Counted from the stretch's first letter, positions 46,250 to 53,858 are shown. The stretch is 64,000 nucleotides of DNA from Alicycliphilus denitrificans K601 (GCF_000204645.1 NC_015422.1:744001-808000), one strand, 5' to 3'. Translations and numbers: made by a program. The notes: generated by a model not told the origin, from the sequence alone.

Positions 46250-46316
46250 GAAGGCGTCTCGCGGGCCATTTTAGGGTCTGGGTGCGGCGCCGATGGCGTG
46301 CCAGGGGCTTGGCCGC

Positions 46317-47294
46317 TCAGCGCCCCGCGGTGGCGGCGGCGGCACTTGCCAGGCCGCCGCGCTCGCGCCACAGCGTGCGTGCCTCGCCGCGCTGCTTGAA
46401 GACCAGGGAGCGCTCCTCGACCACAGTCGAGTCCAGGCGCAGACGGCCGCGCACCTCGAAGTAGCTCGACGACACCGTGTGGGTGGCGCTGCCGATGGCG
46501 CCGGTCTTGCCGACGAGCTTGGCGGCGTCGGCCTCGCTGCGGAAATGGCGGCTCTCGCGCGCCTGCACCAGGCGCTGCGCGTCGGCCATGTCCAGCCCGT
46601 CGGCGCTGGCCCACAGCACCACGGCGCTGGCGGTGTTCAGGTTGACCGTGGTGCGTGCGGGCAGCAGCGTGACGTAGGGCGCGAGCGCCGCCACGCTTTG
46701 CTGCGGCAGCCCCCACCAGCCAAGCTGGGACACGCTCTGCGGCAGCAGCGGCGCGGTGCCGGCGTCGCCGCCCTGGACCTGGGCGCGCAGCATCTGGCGC
46801 GCCAGCAGGTCAAGCTGCCCGCGCGGCAGGCCCAGGTAGTCGAACAGGCGCGCGAACTGGCGCAGCGCCGTGGCGTCCACCTGCCTGTCGCCCGCCAGGT
46901 TGCGCAGGTTCAGCAGGCCCTGCTGGTCGGTGATCTGGCCCGATAGGAAGGCGTTGGCGGTGTCGGTGCTCGCGTCCTCCACCTGGGCCACGTTGTTGCT
47001 GGCGGCCAGGAAGGTGGACAGGCGCGCCTCCTCCAGCGGCACGGCCCAGGGCTCGCTCAGGTTGTCCGTGCCGTCGCCGCCGCGCGCCAGGGAGTCCTCG
47101 CGCAGGATCAGGCGCGACCAGTCCAGCGCGCCGATGAGGATCCAGGCCGACTGTATGCGCGCGCGCTCGGCGCTCTCGACCTCGATGGCGCGCCACTGCT
47201 GCCACAGGGCCGTGGCCGCGAAGGTGGCCACCAGCGTGACGGTGAGCATGGCCGCCAGCAGCGCCGCGCCCGCCTGGCGCGCCGCGCGCCTCAT
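46317..47294 (-). CDS. gspK: Type II secretion minor pseudopilin GspK
   Basis: A 325-residue minor pseudopilin forming the pseudopilus tip with GspI and GspJ. It has a short leader (MRRAARQAG) then the hydrophobic helix AALLAAMLTVTLVATFAATA, without the FTLxE motif, as is normal for GspK. The large periplasmic domain contains ITDQQGLLNLRNL, VNLNTASAVVLWAS and SSSYFEVRGRLRLD. ATG 47294 overlaps the gspJ stop (ATGA). The longer frame to 47801 is a gspJ shadow. Confidence 0.93.
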   Translation of the reverse strand: MRRAARQAGAALLAAMLTVTLVATFAATALWQQWRAIEVESAERARIQSAWILIGALDWSRLILREDSLARGGDGTDNLSEPWAVPLEEARLSTFLAASNNVAQVEDASTDTANAFLSGQITDQQGLLNLRNLAGDRQVDATALRQFARLFDYLGLPRGQLDLLARQMLRAQVQGGDAGTAPLLPQSVSQLGWWGLPQQSVAALAPYVTLLPARTTVNLNTASAVVLWASADGLDMADAQRLVQARESRHFRSEADAAKLVGKTGAIGSATHTVSSSYFEVRGRLRLDSTVVEERSLVFKQRGEARTLWRERGGLASAAAATAGR

Positions 47295-47998
47295 GACTTG
47301 CCCCCGCCCAGCACGGGGCTGGCCCAGTCGCGCGTGATCACGCCCGCCAGCGCGCCGCCCGGCGGCAGCGTGAGCTGCAGGCGCACGCCCTCGGGGATGC
47401 TGGCCGCTGCGCTGTTCAGGCCCCCCGGGGATTGCGGCAGGCTCCCGGCCGTGTTGGTGGACAGGGCGTTGGCCCAGGCGCCGCCGCGGTAGAAGAACAG
47501 CTGCCAGCCCGCGAGCGGCATGAGCACGGCCTCCTGCCGGCGCTCGGCCTCGTCGGGCGTGCGCGCCCAGCGGGCGGCGCGGTCCCAGGCGTCGGACCAT
47601 TCGGCGCGCGTGCGCACGGGCGCGGACTGCCAGCGCAGCCAGTGGGCCGCGCCGTCCACGTTGCGCAGTGCCCAGGCGACCACGACGGCGCCCTCGTCCG
47701 GTTGGCGCATGCCGCGGCGCGTGAGGCGCAGCACCTGGCCGTCCCAGGCGATGGGCTCGGTGTGCTCCACGGCCTGCAGCGCGTCCAGGTCGGCGCCCCA
47801 CTGGTCCATCACGGTCTGCAGTATCAGCACGGCGTCGGCGTGCTCGCGCGTCTGCTGCTGCGAGCGCACCATGCCGTCCAAGCCGCGCCAGCTCACGATG
47901 GCCAGCAGGGCCATCACGGCGATGGCCACCAGCAGCTCGACCAGGGTGAAACCGCGCAGCCGCTTAGGAGGGTGTCTCACTTCAATACCGTCCCACAA
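47291..47998 (-). CDS. gspJ: Type II secretion minor pseudopilin GspJ
   Basis: A pseudopilin of up to 235 residues. The prepilin peptidase site is RLRG before FTLVELLVAIAVMALLAIV, and the helix is followed by a periplasmic domain with GMVRSQQQTREHADAVLILQ and PLAGWQLFFYRGG. Two starts are possible: ATG 47998, inside gspI, or GTG 47980, one base after the gspI stop; the second gives a normal 10-residue leader and fits the tight spacing of the operon. Confidence 0.92.
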   Translation of the reverse strand: MWDGIEVRHPPKRLRGFTLVELLVAIAVMALLAIVSWRGLDGMVRSQQQTREHADAVLILQTVMDQWGADLDALQAVEHTEPIAWDGQVLRLTRRGMRQPDEGAVVVAWALRNVDGAAHWLRWQSAPVRTRAEWSDAWDRAARWARTPDEAERRQEAVLMPLAGWQLFFYRGGAWANALSTNTAGSLPQSPGGLNSAAASIPEGVRLQLTLPPGGALAGVITRDWASPVLGGGKS

Positions 47999-48347
47999 TG
48001 GTCGAAAGGCGCAATACCGGCAACTGCGCGTCGAACACTTGCGCGTCCACGCGGCGGAACTGCGGGTTGGGCGTGGGCGAGACCGTCACCGCGACCTCGT
48101 AGCCGCGCCTCGCCTGCTCGCAGGCTACGCGGGCATTGCCGATGGAGGGCATCTGGCGCGACAGGCGCACCTTCACGAGCTCGTTCTCGGCGCACAGATG
48201 GGCCAGCACCACGTCGGTCTGGCGCGCGGCATTGCGCGTCAGGGCCGACGTGGCCTGCAGCCCCGCCATGAGGGCGATGGCCACGATGGCCAGCGCCACC
48301 AGCACCTCCACCAGTGTGAACCCCGCGTGCCTTGCGCGCATGTTCAT
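47982..48347 (-). CDS. gspI: Type II secretion minor pseudopilin GspI
   Basis: A 121-residue minor pseudopilin with leader MNMRARHAG, cleavage before FTLVEVLVALAIVAIALMAG, and the typical short domain with ENELVKVRLSRQMPSIG. The ATG (48347) abuts a 266-bp inserted element: its A is shared with the TTA flank (48347-48349) of that element. In the reconstructed empty site the gspH stop TAA and this ATG overlap as TAATG. Confidence 0.93.
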   Translation of the reverse strand: MNMRARHAGFTLVEVLVALAIVAIALMAGLQATSALTRNAARQTDVVLAHLCAENELVKVRLSRQMPSIGNARVACEQARRGYEVAVTVSPTPNPQFRRVDAQVFDAQLPVLRLSTIVGRY

Positions 48348-48349
48348 TA

Positions 48350-48615
48350 GAACCTGTTCATGGTCTTTTCATGGGGTACGTTGCCCTGCAAAAGCAGTGG
48401 ATGCAAGGCGCAAACCGCAGCCGGGCTGGTGGCCCGGCGAGGATTTGCAACGCCGCAGACGCTGCTTTTGCAGGGCAACCCTTCGGGCATGGCAGCAAAC
48501 CACCACGCTCGTCGTTGCCCCCCTTGCCCAGGCCGCCAGCATGGGCTGCGGCGGGCGCCTGGATCGTGACGGTTTGCTGCCATGCGTACCCCATGAAAAG
48601 ACCATGAACAGGTTC
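48350..48615. mobile_element. 266-bp MITE-like element with 31-bp perfect terminal inverted repeats
   Basis: The left end 48350-48380 (GAACCTGTTCATGG... to ...GGGGTACG) is the exact reverse complement of 48585-48615. Inside are two further perfect inverted repeats: 48381-48397 with 48462-48478 (TTGCCCTGCAAAAGCAG) and 48487-48501 with 48571-48585 (GCATGGCAGCAAACC). A single strand would fold into a three-way cloverleaf. The element is flanked by TTA on both sides (48347-48349 and 48616-48618), consistent with a 3-bp target duplication. It encodes no transposase. It separates gspH from gspI, which otherwise would overlap. Confidence 0.85.
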
Positions 48616-49125
48616 TTACAGCGCCTGCGCGGCAAAGGGCCGCAGCCCGTCGGTGGCCACGCGCACCGCGCGGCCCGGGTGGGCCTGGTTCACGATCACC
48701 ACCTGCTGCGCTCCGATGAGCGGCTCGGGCCCGAGCCACAGCTCGCCCGGCCCGCGCACGGAAGTGCCGCCGTCGAGCCAATGGCCTGGCAGCCTGGCTG
48801 CCGCGGGCAGGCCCTCGAAGTGGAAGCCCTGGGCATCGGCGCGCCAGCGCACGGCTGCGCCCGAGGCGCGCGACTGCGCGCGCGCCGACTCCAGCAGCAC
48901 CGCCAGCCGCTCGCCCTCGCGCTGCAGCTGCGTGGCGCCGCTGTCGCGCAGGGCCAGGCCTACCCCGGCGGTGGCCAGGGCCATGATGGCGATCACCACC
49001 AGCAGCTCAAGAAGCGTGAATCCCCCCTGAGCCGTTGCGCGGCTTCCCCTCCCGGGGGGACGACGCCCGTGGCCTGGCAAAGCCAGATCCACGGCGTCTG
49101 CTGGCCTGGGGTGCGCCAATTTCAT
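48616..49125 (-). CDS. gspH: Type II secretion minor pseudopilin GspH
   Basis: A 169-residue pseudopilin with an unusually long leader of about 35 residues ending RATAQGG before FTLLELLVVIAIMALATAG. The periplasmic part includes REGERLAVLLESARAQSRAS and a C-terminal VATDGLRPFAAQAL. The leader could be shortened if a non-ATG start is used. The TAA stop (48616-48618) is at the right edge of the inserted element. gspG lies 27 bases upstream. Confidence 0.9.
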   Translation of the reverse strand: MKLAHPRPADAVDLALPGHGRRPPGRGSRATAQGGFTLLELLVVIAIMALATAGVGLALRDSGATQLQREGERLAVLLESARAQSRASGAAVRWRADAQGFHFEGLPAAARLPGHWLDGGTSVRGPGELWLGPEPLIGAQQVVIVNQAHPGRAVRVATDGLRPFAAQAL

Positions 49126-49152
49126 GCGTTGGGGAGCGCTGGCGCAGATGCT

Positions 49153-49647
49153 CTACTGCCAGCTGCCAATGTCGGCGTTCTTGCCCTCACCGCCGGACTG
49201 GCCGTCGGCGCCGAAGGACATCACGTCCACTTCGCCCTTGATGCCGGGGTTCAGGTACTGGTAGGGATGCCCCCAGGGGTCGTTGGGCAGCTTTTCGAGG
49301 TACGGCCGCCAGTTGTTGGGGACCGGCGCCGTCGCGGGCCTGGCGATCAGCGCCTGCAGGCCCTGCTCGGCCGTGGGGTAGCGCTGGTTGTCCAGGCGGT
49401 AGAGCTTGAGCGCCTGGGAGAGGTTGGCGATGTCGGTGCGCGCGGCGGTCACGCGCGCATCGTCGGCGCGGTCGAGCACATTGGGCACGATGAGCGCGGC
49501 CAGCACGCCGATGATCACCAGCACCACCATGAGCTCGATCAGGGTGAAGCCCGCGGCCATCCGGCGGCGGGCGCGTTGTGCGAGAGATGGGTTGGAGGCA
49601 GACGGCACGGCGCAGTGACTTCGGGAAGGAAATGCAGACCCCGTCAA
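49153..49647 (-). CDS. gspG: Type II secretion major pseudopilin GspG
   Basis: The major pseudopilin: RRRMAAG before FTLIELMVVLVIIGVLAALI, then the conserved ARTDIANLSQALKLYRLDN, YPTAEQGLQAL, PNDPWGHPYQYLNPG and DVMSFGADGQSGGEGKNADI with the calcium-site region. The furthest start is TTG 49647 (leader about 33 residues, AGGA upstream); GTG 49608 and ATG 49560 are alternatives. With the TTG start only 13 bases separate it from the divergent gspC start, so a later start or a promoter inside gspC is likely. Confidence 0.93.
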   Translation of the reverse strand: MTGSAFPSRSHCAVPSASNPSLAQRARRRMAAGFTLIELMVVLVIIGVLAALIVPNVLDRADDARVTAARTDIANLSQALKLYRLDNQRYPTAEQGLQALIARPATAPVPNNWRPYLEKLPNDPWGHPYQYLNPGIKGEVDVMSFGADGQSGGEGKNADIGSWQ

Positions 49648-49660
49648 TCATAATCCTGCC

Positions 49661-50107
49661 ATGGCGACACCTTCCTACCACCGCTGGGCCCCGCGCCTTG
49701 CCACCCTGGCGCTTTGGGTGCTGGCCGGCGCCAGCGCGGTCTACTGGGGGTTGCAGTTGTCCGGTCGCGTGGCGGGCCCGGCACCGGCAGCCGCCGCGCC
49801 CGAGCCGGTCGCGGCCGACGCGCAGGCCCTGGCGCGGCTGCTTGGCGCCCAGGCCGCAAGCGCTCCCGAGGCCCCGGCGGCCGCCAGCCGCTTCGTGCTG
49901 CTGGGCCTGCTGGCCGGCACCGCCAGCGGCGACGGCGCCGCGCTGATCGCCGTGGACGGCAAGCCGGCCAGGCCCTACCGCGTGGGCGCGAGCGTGGAGC
50001 CGGGCCTGGTGCTGCAATCGCTCTCGCGGCGCGAGGCGCGGCTGGGTGCCTCGGTGGAGGGCGCCACCACGCTGACGCTGGAAATGCCGCGCCCCAAGGG
50101 CGAGTAG
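49661..50107 (+). CDS. gspC: Type II secretion protein GspC (short form)
   Basis: A 148-residue inner-membrane protein: one membrane helix (LATLALWVLAGASAVYWGLQ), a Pro/Ala-rich linker and the homology region (SRFVLLGLLAGTASGDGAAL, IAVDGKPARPYRVGASVEPG, LVLQSLSRREARLG). It lacks the C-terminal PDZ domain of longer GspC proteins. It couples the platform to the secretin. It is divergent from the rest of the gsp unit, and its stop lies directly against the stop of cobC. Confidence 0.88.
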   Translation: MATPSYHRWAPRLATLALWVLAGASAVYWGLQLSGRVAGPAPAAAAPEPVAADAQALARLLGAQAASAPEAPAAASRFVLLGLLAGTASGDGAALIAVDGKPARPYRVGASVEPGLVLQSLSRREARLGASVEGATTLTLEMPRPKGE

Positions 50108-50674
50108 CTAAAGAGCCACCTGCACCCAGGAGCCGAAGCCGGGCGCCGCCTCTGGCCATTCGTGGGATTGCGGCGCGCGCGCCGCGCCATGGGCCTGCAG
50201 CCACTGCACGCAGCGCGCCACGCCGGCATGGGTGATCCAGACCACGTCGCCGCCCTGGGGCAGGGCGCTGGCCGCCGCATCGCGCAGGGCCTGCGCCACG
50301 CGGGCCAGCATGGCCGCCAGCGGCTCGCCGCCGCCGGGCGCGTGGCTGCCGAGGTCTGCGGCCCAGGCGGCGATGTCGGCCTGGGGCAGCGCGTTCCAGG
50401 CGCGGCCTTCCCAGCCGCCGAAGTCCATCTCCAGGATGCGTGGATCGGGATTTGATGCCAAATCGGCCCGTAATGCCCGCAGTTCAAGCGCTAGGAGCTC
50501 GCATCTTTGTAGCGGTGAATGGTGCACGGCGGTTACTTTGGGCGGCAGCGCCCGCGCCAGAGCCTGGGCGGCCGCGCGGCTGGCCTGGGTGTCGGCCGGC
50601 ACGTCCAGCCGGCCATAGCACAGGCCCGGGGCCGCCAGCGGGCGGGCATGGCGCACCAGCCACAGCGTGCTCAT
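50108..50674 (-). CDS. cobC: Alpha-ribazole phosphatase-like histidine phosphatase
   Basis: A 188-residue histidine phosphatase of the CobC type, which dephosphorylates alpha-ribazole phosphate in cobalamin assembly. The active site RH motif is LWLVRHARPL (His9); others are HHSPLQRC, ILEMDFGGWEGRAWN and VWITHAGVARC. ATG 50674 overlaps the cobS stop (ATGA), which supports the function. Residues about 55-75 coincide with a full-length copy of the palindromic repeat. Confidence 0.9.
   Translation of the reverse strand: MSTLWLVRHARPLAAPGLCYGRLDVPADTQASRAAAQALARALPPKVTAVHHSPLQRCELLALELRALRADLASNPDPRILEMDFGGWEGRAWNALPQADIAAWAADLGSHAPGGGEPLAAMLARVAQALRDAAASALPQGGDVVWITHAGVARCVQWLQAHGAARAPQSHEWPEAAPGFGSWVQVAL
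50451..50512 (-). repeat. Dispersed palindromic repeat, copy 7, inside cobC
   Basis: On the coding strand it reads GAGCTCCTAGCGCTTGAACT, then GGGCATTACGGGCC and a tail GATTTGGCATCAAA, aligning with the intergenic copy 3 over its whole length. The frame is open and it encodes the helix CELLALELRALRADLASN of the phosphatase. Confidence 0.6.
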
Positions 50675-51489
50675 CGGGCCAGGGCGATGGCCGCACCCAG
50701 GTAGAAACCGATCTCCGCCACCTGCTGCGTGGCGCCCAGGCAGTCGCCCGTGAAGCCCTGCAGGCGCCGCGCGAAGCGCCACAGCATCCAGGCCGCGCCC
50801 AGCGCGCTGGCCAGCACTGCTGCTATCAGAACATGAGCGCCAAGCGCTTGCCACACCAGCGCCAGCGGCAGAAAACACCACAGGGCAGCGGCCGCCAGCG
50901 CGGCGCCCGTGATCTGGTCCGCCAACGGCTTGCTCTTGGACGTGGCCGTGTCGCCCACATGGGGCAGGGCGCGCACCACGGCGAGCGGCCACAGGCGCGA
51001 GAGCACATGCCCGCCCGCCAGCGCGGCCAGCACGCAGGTAAGGCCCAGGCTGCCCAGGTGTGCCAGCAGCGCCAGCTTGGCGGCAAGGGCCAGCACCAGG
51101 GCCATGGCGCCGAAGGCGCCTATGCGCGAGTCCTTCATGATTTCCAGCGCGCGCTCGCGCCGGTAGGCGCCGCCCAGGCCGTCGGCCACGTCGGCAAGGC
51201 CGTCCTCGTGGAAACCGCCGGTGACCAGCACCGTGGCGATGGTGCTGCCCACGGCCGCCACCAGGGGCACAAAACCCTGTGATCCGCCCTGCGGGCCGCC
51301 CAGCGCTTGCCACAGCGCCGCATATATAGCGATGGCCACCGCCGCCACCAGCCAGCCCACGCCGGGGAAATGTGCGCTGCTGGCGCGCAGCATGGCGGGG
51401 CTGTAGCCCACCCACGCGGCCAGCCGGCCCGTGACGGGCAGGCGGGTGAAGAACTGCACGGCCAGCAGGTAGTGGCGCAGGGCTTGCAT
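50671..51489 (-). CDS. cobS: Adenosylcobinamide-GDP ribazoletransferase (cobalamin synthase)
   Basis: A 272-residue polytopic enzyme joining adenosylcobinamide-GDP and alpha-ribazole at the last steps of vitamin B12 synthesis. Motifs: YLLAVQFFTRLPV, VTGGFHEDGLADVADGLGG and MKDSRIGAFGAMALVLAL, with about six membrane helices. It overlaps cobC by ATGA and starts 62 bases after ilvA, with a palindromic repeat between. No other cobalamin gene is in the window. Confidence 0.93.
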   Translation of the reverse strand: MQALRHYLLAVQFFTRLPVTGRLAAWVGYSPAMLRASSAHFPGVGWLVAAVAIAIYAALWQALGGPQGGSQGFVPLVAAVGSTIATVLVTGGFHEDGLADVADGLGGAYRRERALEIMKDSRIGAFGAMALVLALAAKLALLAHLGSLGLTCVLAALAGGHVLSRLWPLAVVRALPHVGDTATSKSKPLADQITGAALAAAALWCFLPLALVWQALGAHVLIAAVLASALGAAWMLWRFARRLQGFTGDCLGATQQVAEIGFYLGAAIALAR

Positions 51490-51492
51490 CGT

Positions 51493-51556
51493 TTGCTATT
51501 TAATCAATAGCTTCTGGCGCTTCATGGGCGGGCGCTGGAGCCGTTTTTCCCTCAAG
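51493..51556 (-). repeat. Dispersed palindromic repeat, copy 9
   Basis: A full-length copy (plus strand: TTGCTATTTAATCAATAGC, TTCTGGCGCTTCATGGGCG, GGCGCTGGAGCCGTTTTTCC, CTCAAG). It lies between ilvA and cobS, and the TGA of its outer TTGAGG end is the stop codon of ilvA (51552-51554). Confidence 0.75.
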
Positions 51557-53117
51557 AACCGTTGGCCTGCAGGAACAGGCGGTAGGCCGGGTTCTGCGTC
51601 TCTTCCACGTAGGGGTAGTCCAGCTGTTGCAGGAAGGCGTCGAACGCGGCCGCATCTTCCGCGGGCACCTGCATTCCCACGAGGATGCGGCCATAGTCCG
51701 CGCCCTGGTTGCGGTAGTGGAACAGCGAGATGTTCCAGGTGGGCTGCATCAGGCTCAGGAACTTGAACAGCGCGCCCGGCCGCTCGGGGAAGGTGAAGCG
51801 CATCAGGCGCTCGTCGCGCGCCAGGGCCGAGCGCCCGCCTACCAGGTGGCGCAGGTGCTCCTTGGCGAGTTCGTCGTGCGTCAGGTCCAGCGATTCGAAG
51901 CCGTGCTTGAGGAAGTTCTTGGCGATCTTTTCCGACTCGCCGCGCCCATGCGTGGACAGGCCCACGAACACGTGGGCGCGTGTCTCGTGGCTGATGCGGT
52001 AGTTGAACTCGGTCACGTTGCGCGGCCCGCCGGGCAGCGCGCCCACCACCTGGCAAAAGCGCTTGAAGCTGCCGCGCTCCTCGGGGATGGTGACGGCGAA
52101 CAGCGCCTCGCGCTCCTCGCCCACGTCGGCGCGCTCGGCCACGAAGCGCAGACGGTCGAAGTTCATGTTCGCGCCGGAGAGGATGGTGGCGTAGGTCTCG
52201 CCCTTGGTCTTGTGCCGCGCCACGTACTGCTTGATGGCCGCCACGCCCAGGGCGCCCGAGGGCTCGACGATGCTGCGCGTGTCCACGAACACGTCCTTGA
52301 TCGCGGCGCATACGGCGTCGGTGTCCACGATCACGTAGTCGTCCACCAGCGCGTGGGCCACGCGGAAGGTCTCCTCGCCCACCAGCTTGACGGCCGTGCC
52401 GTCGGCGAACAGGCCCACGTCGGGCAGCTGCACGCGCGCATGCTCGCGCGCCGACCGGGCCATGGCGTCCGAGTCGTTCATCTGCACGCCGATGACCTTG
52501 GTCTGCGGGCTCACCGCCTTGATGTAGTTGGCCACGCCGGCGATCAGTCCGCCCCCGCCGATGGGCACGAACACCGCATCGAGCCGGTGGCTGCCCAGCG
52601 CCTGCAGCTGGCGCAGCATCTCCATGGCGATCGTGCCCTGGCCGGCGATCACGTCGGGGTCGTCGAAGGGGTGGACGAAGGTCAGGCCCTCCTCCTGCTG
52701 CAGCCGCACGGCGTGCTCGTAGGCGTCGGAATAGCTGTCGCCGCTCAATACCACCTCGCCGCCCAGCGTCTTCACCGCATCGATCTTCACCTGGGGCGTG
52801 GTGGTCGGCATCACGATCACGGCGCGCGTGCCCAGCTTGCTGGCGCTCATCGCCACGCCCTGCGCGTGGTTGCCGGCCGATGCGCAGATCACGCCGCGCG
52901 CGAGCTGCTCGGGCGAGAGCTGCGCCATCTTGTTGTAGGCGCCGCGCAGCTTGAAGCTGAACACCGGCTGCTGGTCCTCGCGCTTGAGGAGCACCTTGTT
53001 GTGCATGCGGCGCGACAGCGCCCGCGCGGGCTGCAGGTCGGATTCCAGCGCCACGTCGTACACGCGGGCCGTGAGGATTCTTGTCAGGTAATCGAAGGGG
53101 GTGAGGGGCTGGGTCAT
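51552..53117 (-). CDS. ilvA: Threonine ammonia-lyase, biosynthetic (IlvA)
   Basis: A 521-residue enzyme that converts threonine to 2-oxobutanoate, the first step to isoleucine. PLP is held by Lys56 in FSFKLRGAYNKM, and other motifs are SAGNHAQGVAMSASKLG and FVPIGGGGLIAGVANYIKA. Two C-terminal ACT-like regulatory domains (about 335-420 and 430-515; LFAVTIPEERGSFKRFCQVV, RLMRFTFPERPGALFKFLSL) mark the allosterically controlled biosynthetic type. The stop is provided by a palindromic repeat. Upstream (53186-53300) is a candidate RNA with a terminator that might attenuate ilvA. Confidence 0.95.
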   Translation of the reverse strand: MTQPLTPFDYLTRILTARVYDVALESDLQPARALSRRMHNKVLLKREDQQPVFSFKLRGAYNKMAQLSPEQLARGVICASAGNHAQGVAMSASKLGTRAVIVMPTTTPQVKIDAVKTLGGEVVLSGDSYSDAYEHAVRLQQEEGLTFVHPFDDPDVIAGQGTIAMEMLRQLQALGSHRLDAVFVPIGGGGLIAGVANYIKAVSPQTKVIGVQMNDSDAMARSAREHARVQLPDVGLFADGTAVKLVGEETFRVAHALVDDYVIVDTDAVCAAIKDVFVDTRSIVEPSGALGVAAIKQYVARHKTKGETYATILSGANMNFDRLRFVAERADVGEEREALFAVTIPEERGSFKRFCQVVGALPGGPRNVTEFNYRISHETRAHVFVGLSTHGRGESEKIAKNFLKHGFESLDLTHDELAKEHLRHLVGGRSALARDERLMRFTFPERPGALFKFLSLMQPTWNISLFHYRNQGADYGRILVGMQVPAEDAAAFDAFLQQLDYPYVEETQNPAYRLFLQANGS

Positions 53118-53185
53118 GGTGCGGTCCGGCTGGCGTCCACATGCGGGCGGCCGGGGCGCACATCATAGGACGGCCCGCGCCGGGC

Positions 53186-53218
53186 AAAAAAAAGCCCCAA
53201 GCGGTAAGGCCTGGGGCT
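53186..53218 (-). terminator. Rho-independent terminator upstream of ilvA
   Basis: On the minus strand AGCCCCA pairs with TGGGGCT across a 12-base loop and is followed by eight T residues. Orientation shows it ends a transcript coming toward ilvA from the candidate RNA. Confidence 0.85.
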
Positions 53219-53300
53219 GAATCCATCCTTTGAGGAGATGGAGGAGACAATCGGTGCGAACCCTGCAGTGCCTTTCGGCATTGCGCAGCGGGTAGCGCGT
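53186..53300 (-). ncRNA. Candidate small RNA or attenuator leader upstream of ilvA
   Basis: On the minus strand a TACAAT -10 box (53307-53312) precedes an approximately 115-nt stretch ending in a strong terminator at 53186-53218. Inside, 53223-53241 folds as CCATC / GATGG with the loop TCCTCAAAG, which presents a UCCUC anti-Shine-Dalgarno motif; a second TCTCCTCC lies just upstream. This layout recalls a toxic anti-Shine-Dalgarno small RNA family that I remember from Betaproteobacteria. The alternative is a conditional terminator for ilvA, whose ATG is 69 bases beyond the T tract; no Ile-rich leader peptide is seen. The -35 box is weak. Confidence 0.5.
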
Positions 53301-53398
53301 GAACTTATTGTAGCGCGTTGCTTGTTGCGTTGCAGCAAAATCGCAATATCGTTCATTATTTGCCACAGATTTACATCAAACTTTTGGAGAAAAACAAC

Positions 53399-53848
53399 AT
53401 GGAATGCACCGTCAGCTGGACCGGCAACGCCGGCACGCGCTCCGGCATGGGCTTCATCGCCGAAACCGGCAGCGGTCACGTGCTGGCCATGGATGGTGCG
53501 CCGGACGCGAGCCGGCCCGAAAACGGGGGGCAGAACCTGGCGCCGCGCCCCATGGAGACCGTGCTCGCCGGCACGGGCGGCTGCACGGCCTACGACGTGG
53601 TGCTGATCCTGAAGCGCGGGCGCCATGACGTGCGGGGCTGCAGCGTGCGCCTGACCTCGGAGCGCGCCGACACCGACCCCAAGGTCTTCACCCGCATCCA
53701 CATGCAGTTCACCGTCACCGGCTGCGGCATACCGGCGGCGGCCGTGGAACGCGCCATCGCCATGAGCCACGAGAAATACTGCTCGGCCAGCATCATGTTG
53801 GGCAAGACGGCGCAGATCACGACGGGCTTCGAAATCGTCGAAGCCTGA
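53399..53848 (+). CDS. OsmC/Ohr-family protein
   Basis: A 149-residue OsmC-family protein: SWTGNAGTRSGMGF, RPMETVLAGTGGCTAYDVVL with the first conserved Cys, and HEKYCSASIMLG with the second. The pair of cysteines reduces organic hydroperoxides in characterised members (OsmC, Ohr, YhfA). It is closest in look to the YhfA-like subgroup. ATG 53399 has a GGAG site; the longer frame from 53318 enters the promoter region. It is divergent from the candidate RNA and convergent with coq7. Confidence 0.9.
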   Translation: MECTVSWTGNAGTRSGMGFIAETGSGHVLAMDGAPDASRPENGGQNLAPRPMETVLAGTGGCTAYDVVLILKRGRHDVRGCSVRLTSERADTDPKVFTRIHMQFTVTGCGIPAAAVERAIAMSHEKYCSASIMLGKTAQITTGFEIVEA

Positions 53849-53858
53849 CTATCTCTAT

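Noticed and set aside
48347..48781. Short open frames through the 266-bp element that might be small proteins
   Set aside because: They follow from the palindromic structure, which keeps several frames open; none has a codon pattern or homologous character. Only the possible re-initiation onto gspI is kept as an idea.
53163..53366. Leader peptide upstream of ilvA
   Set aside because: The 67-codon minus-strand frame has no run of Ile, Val or Thr codons expected of an ilv attenuator peptide, and it overlaps the promoter and terminator of the candidate RNA.
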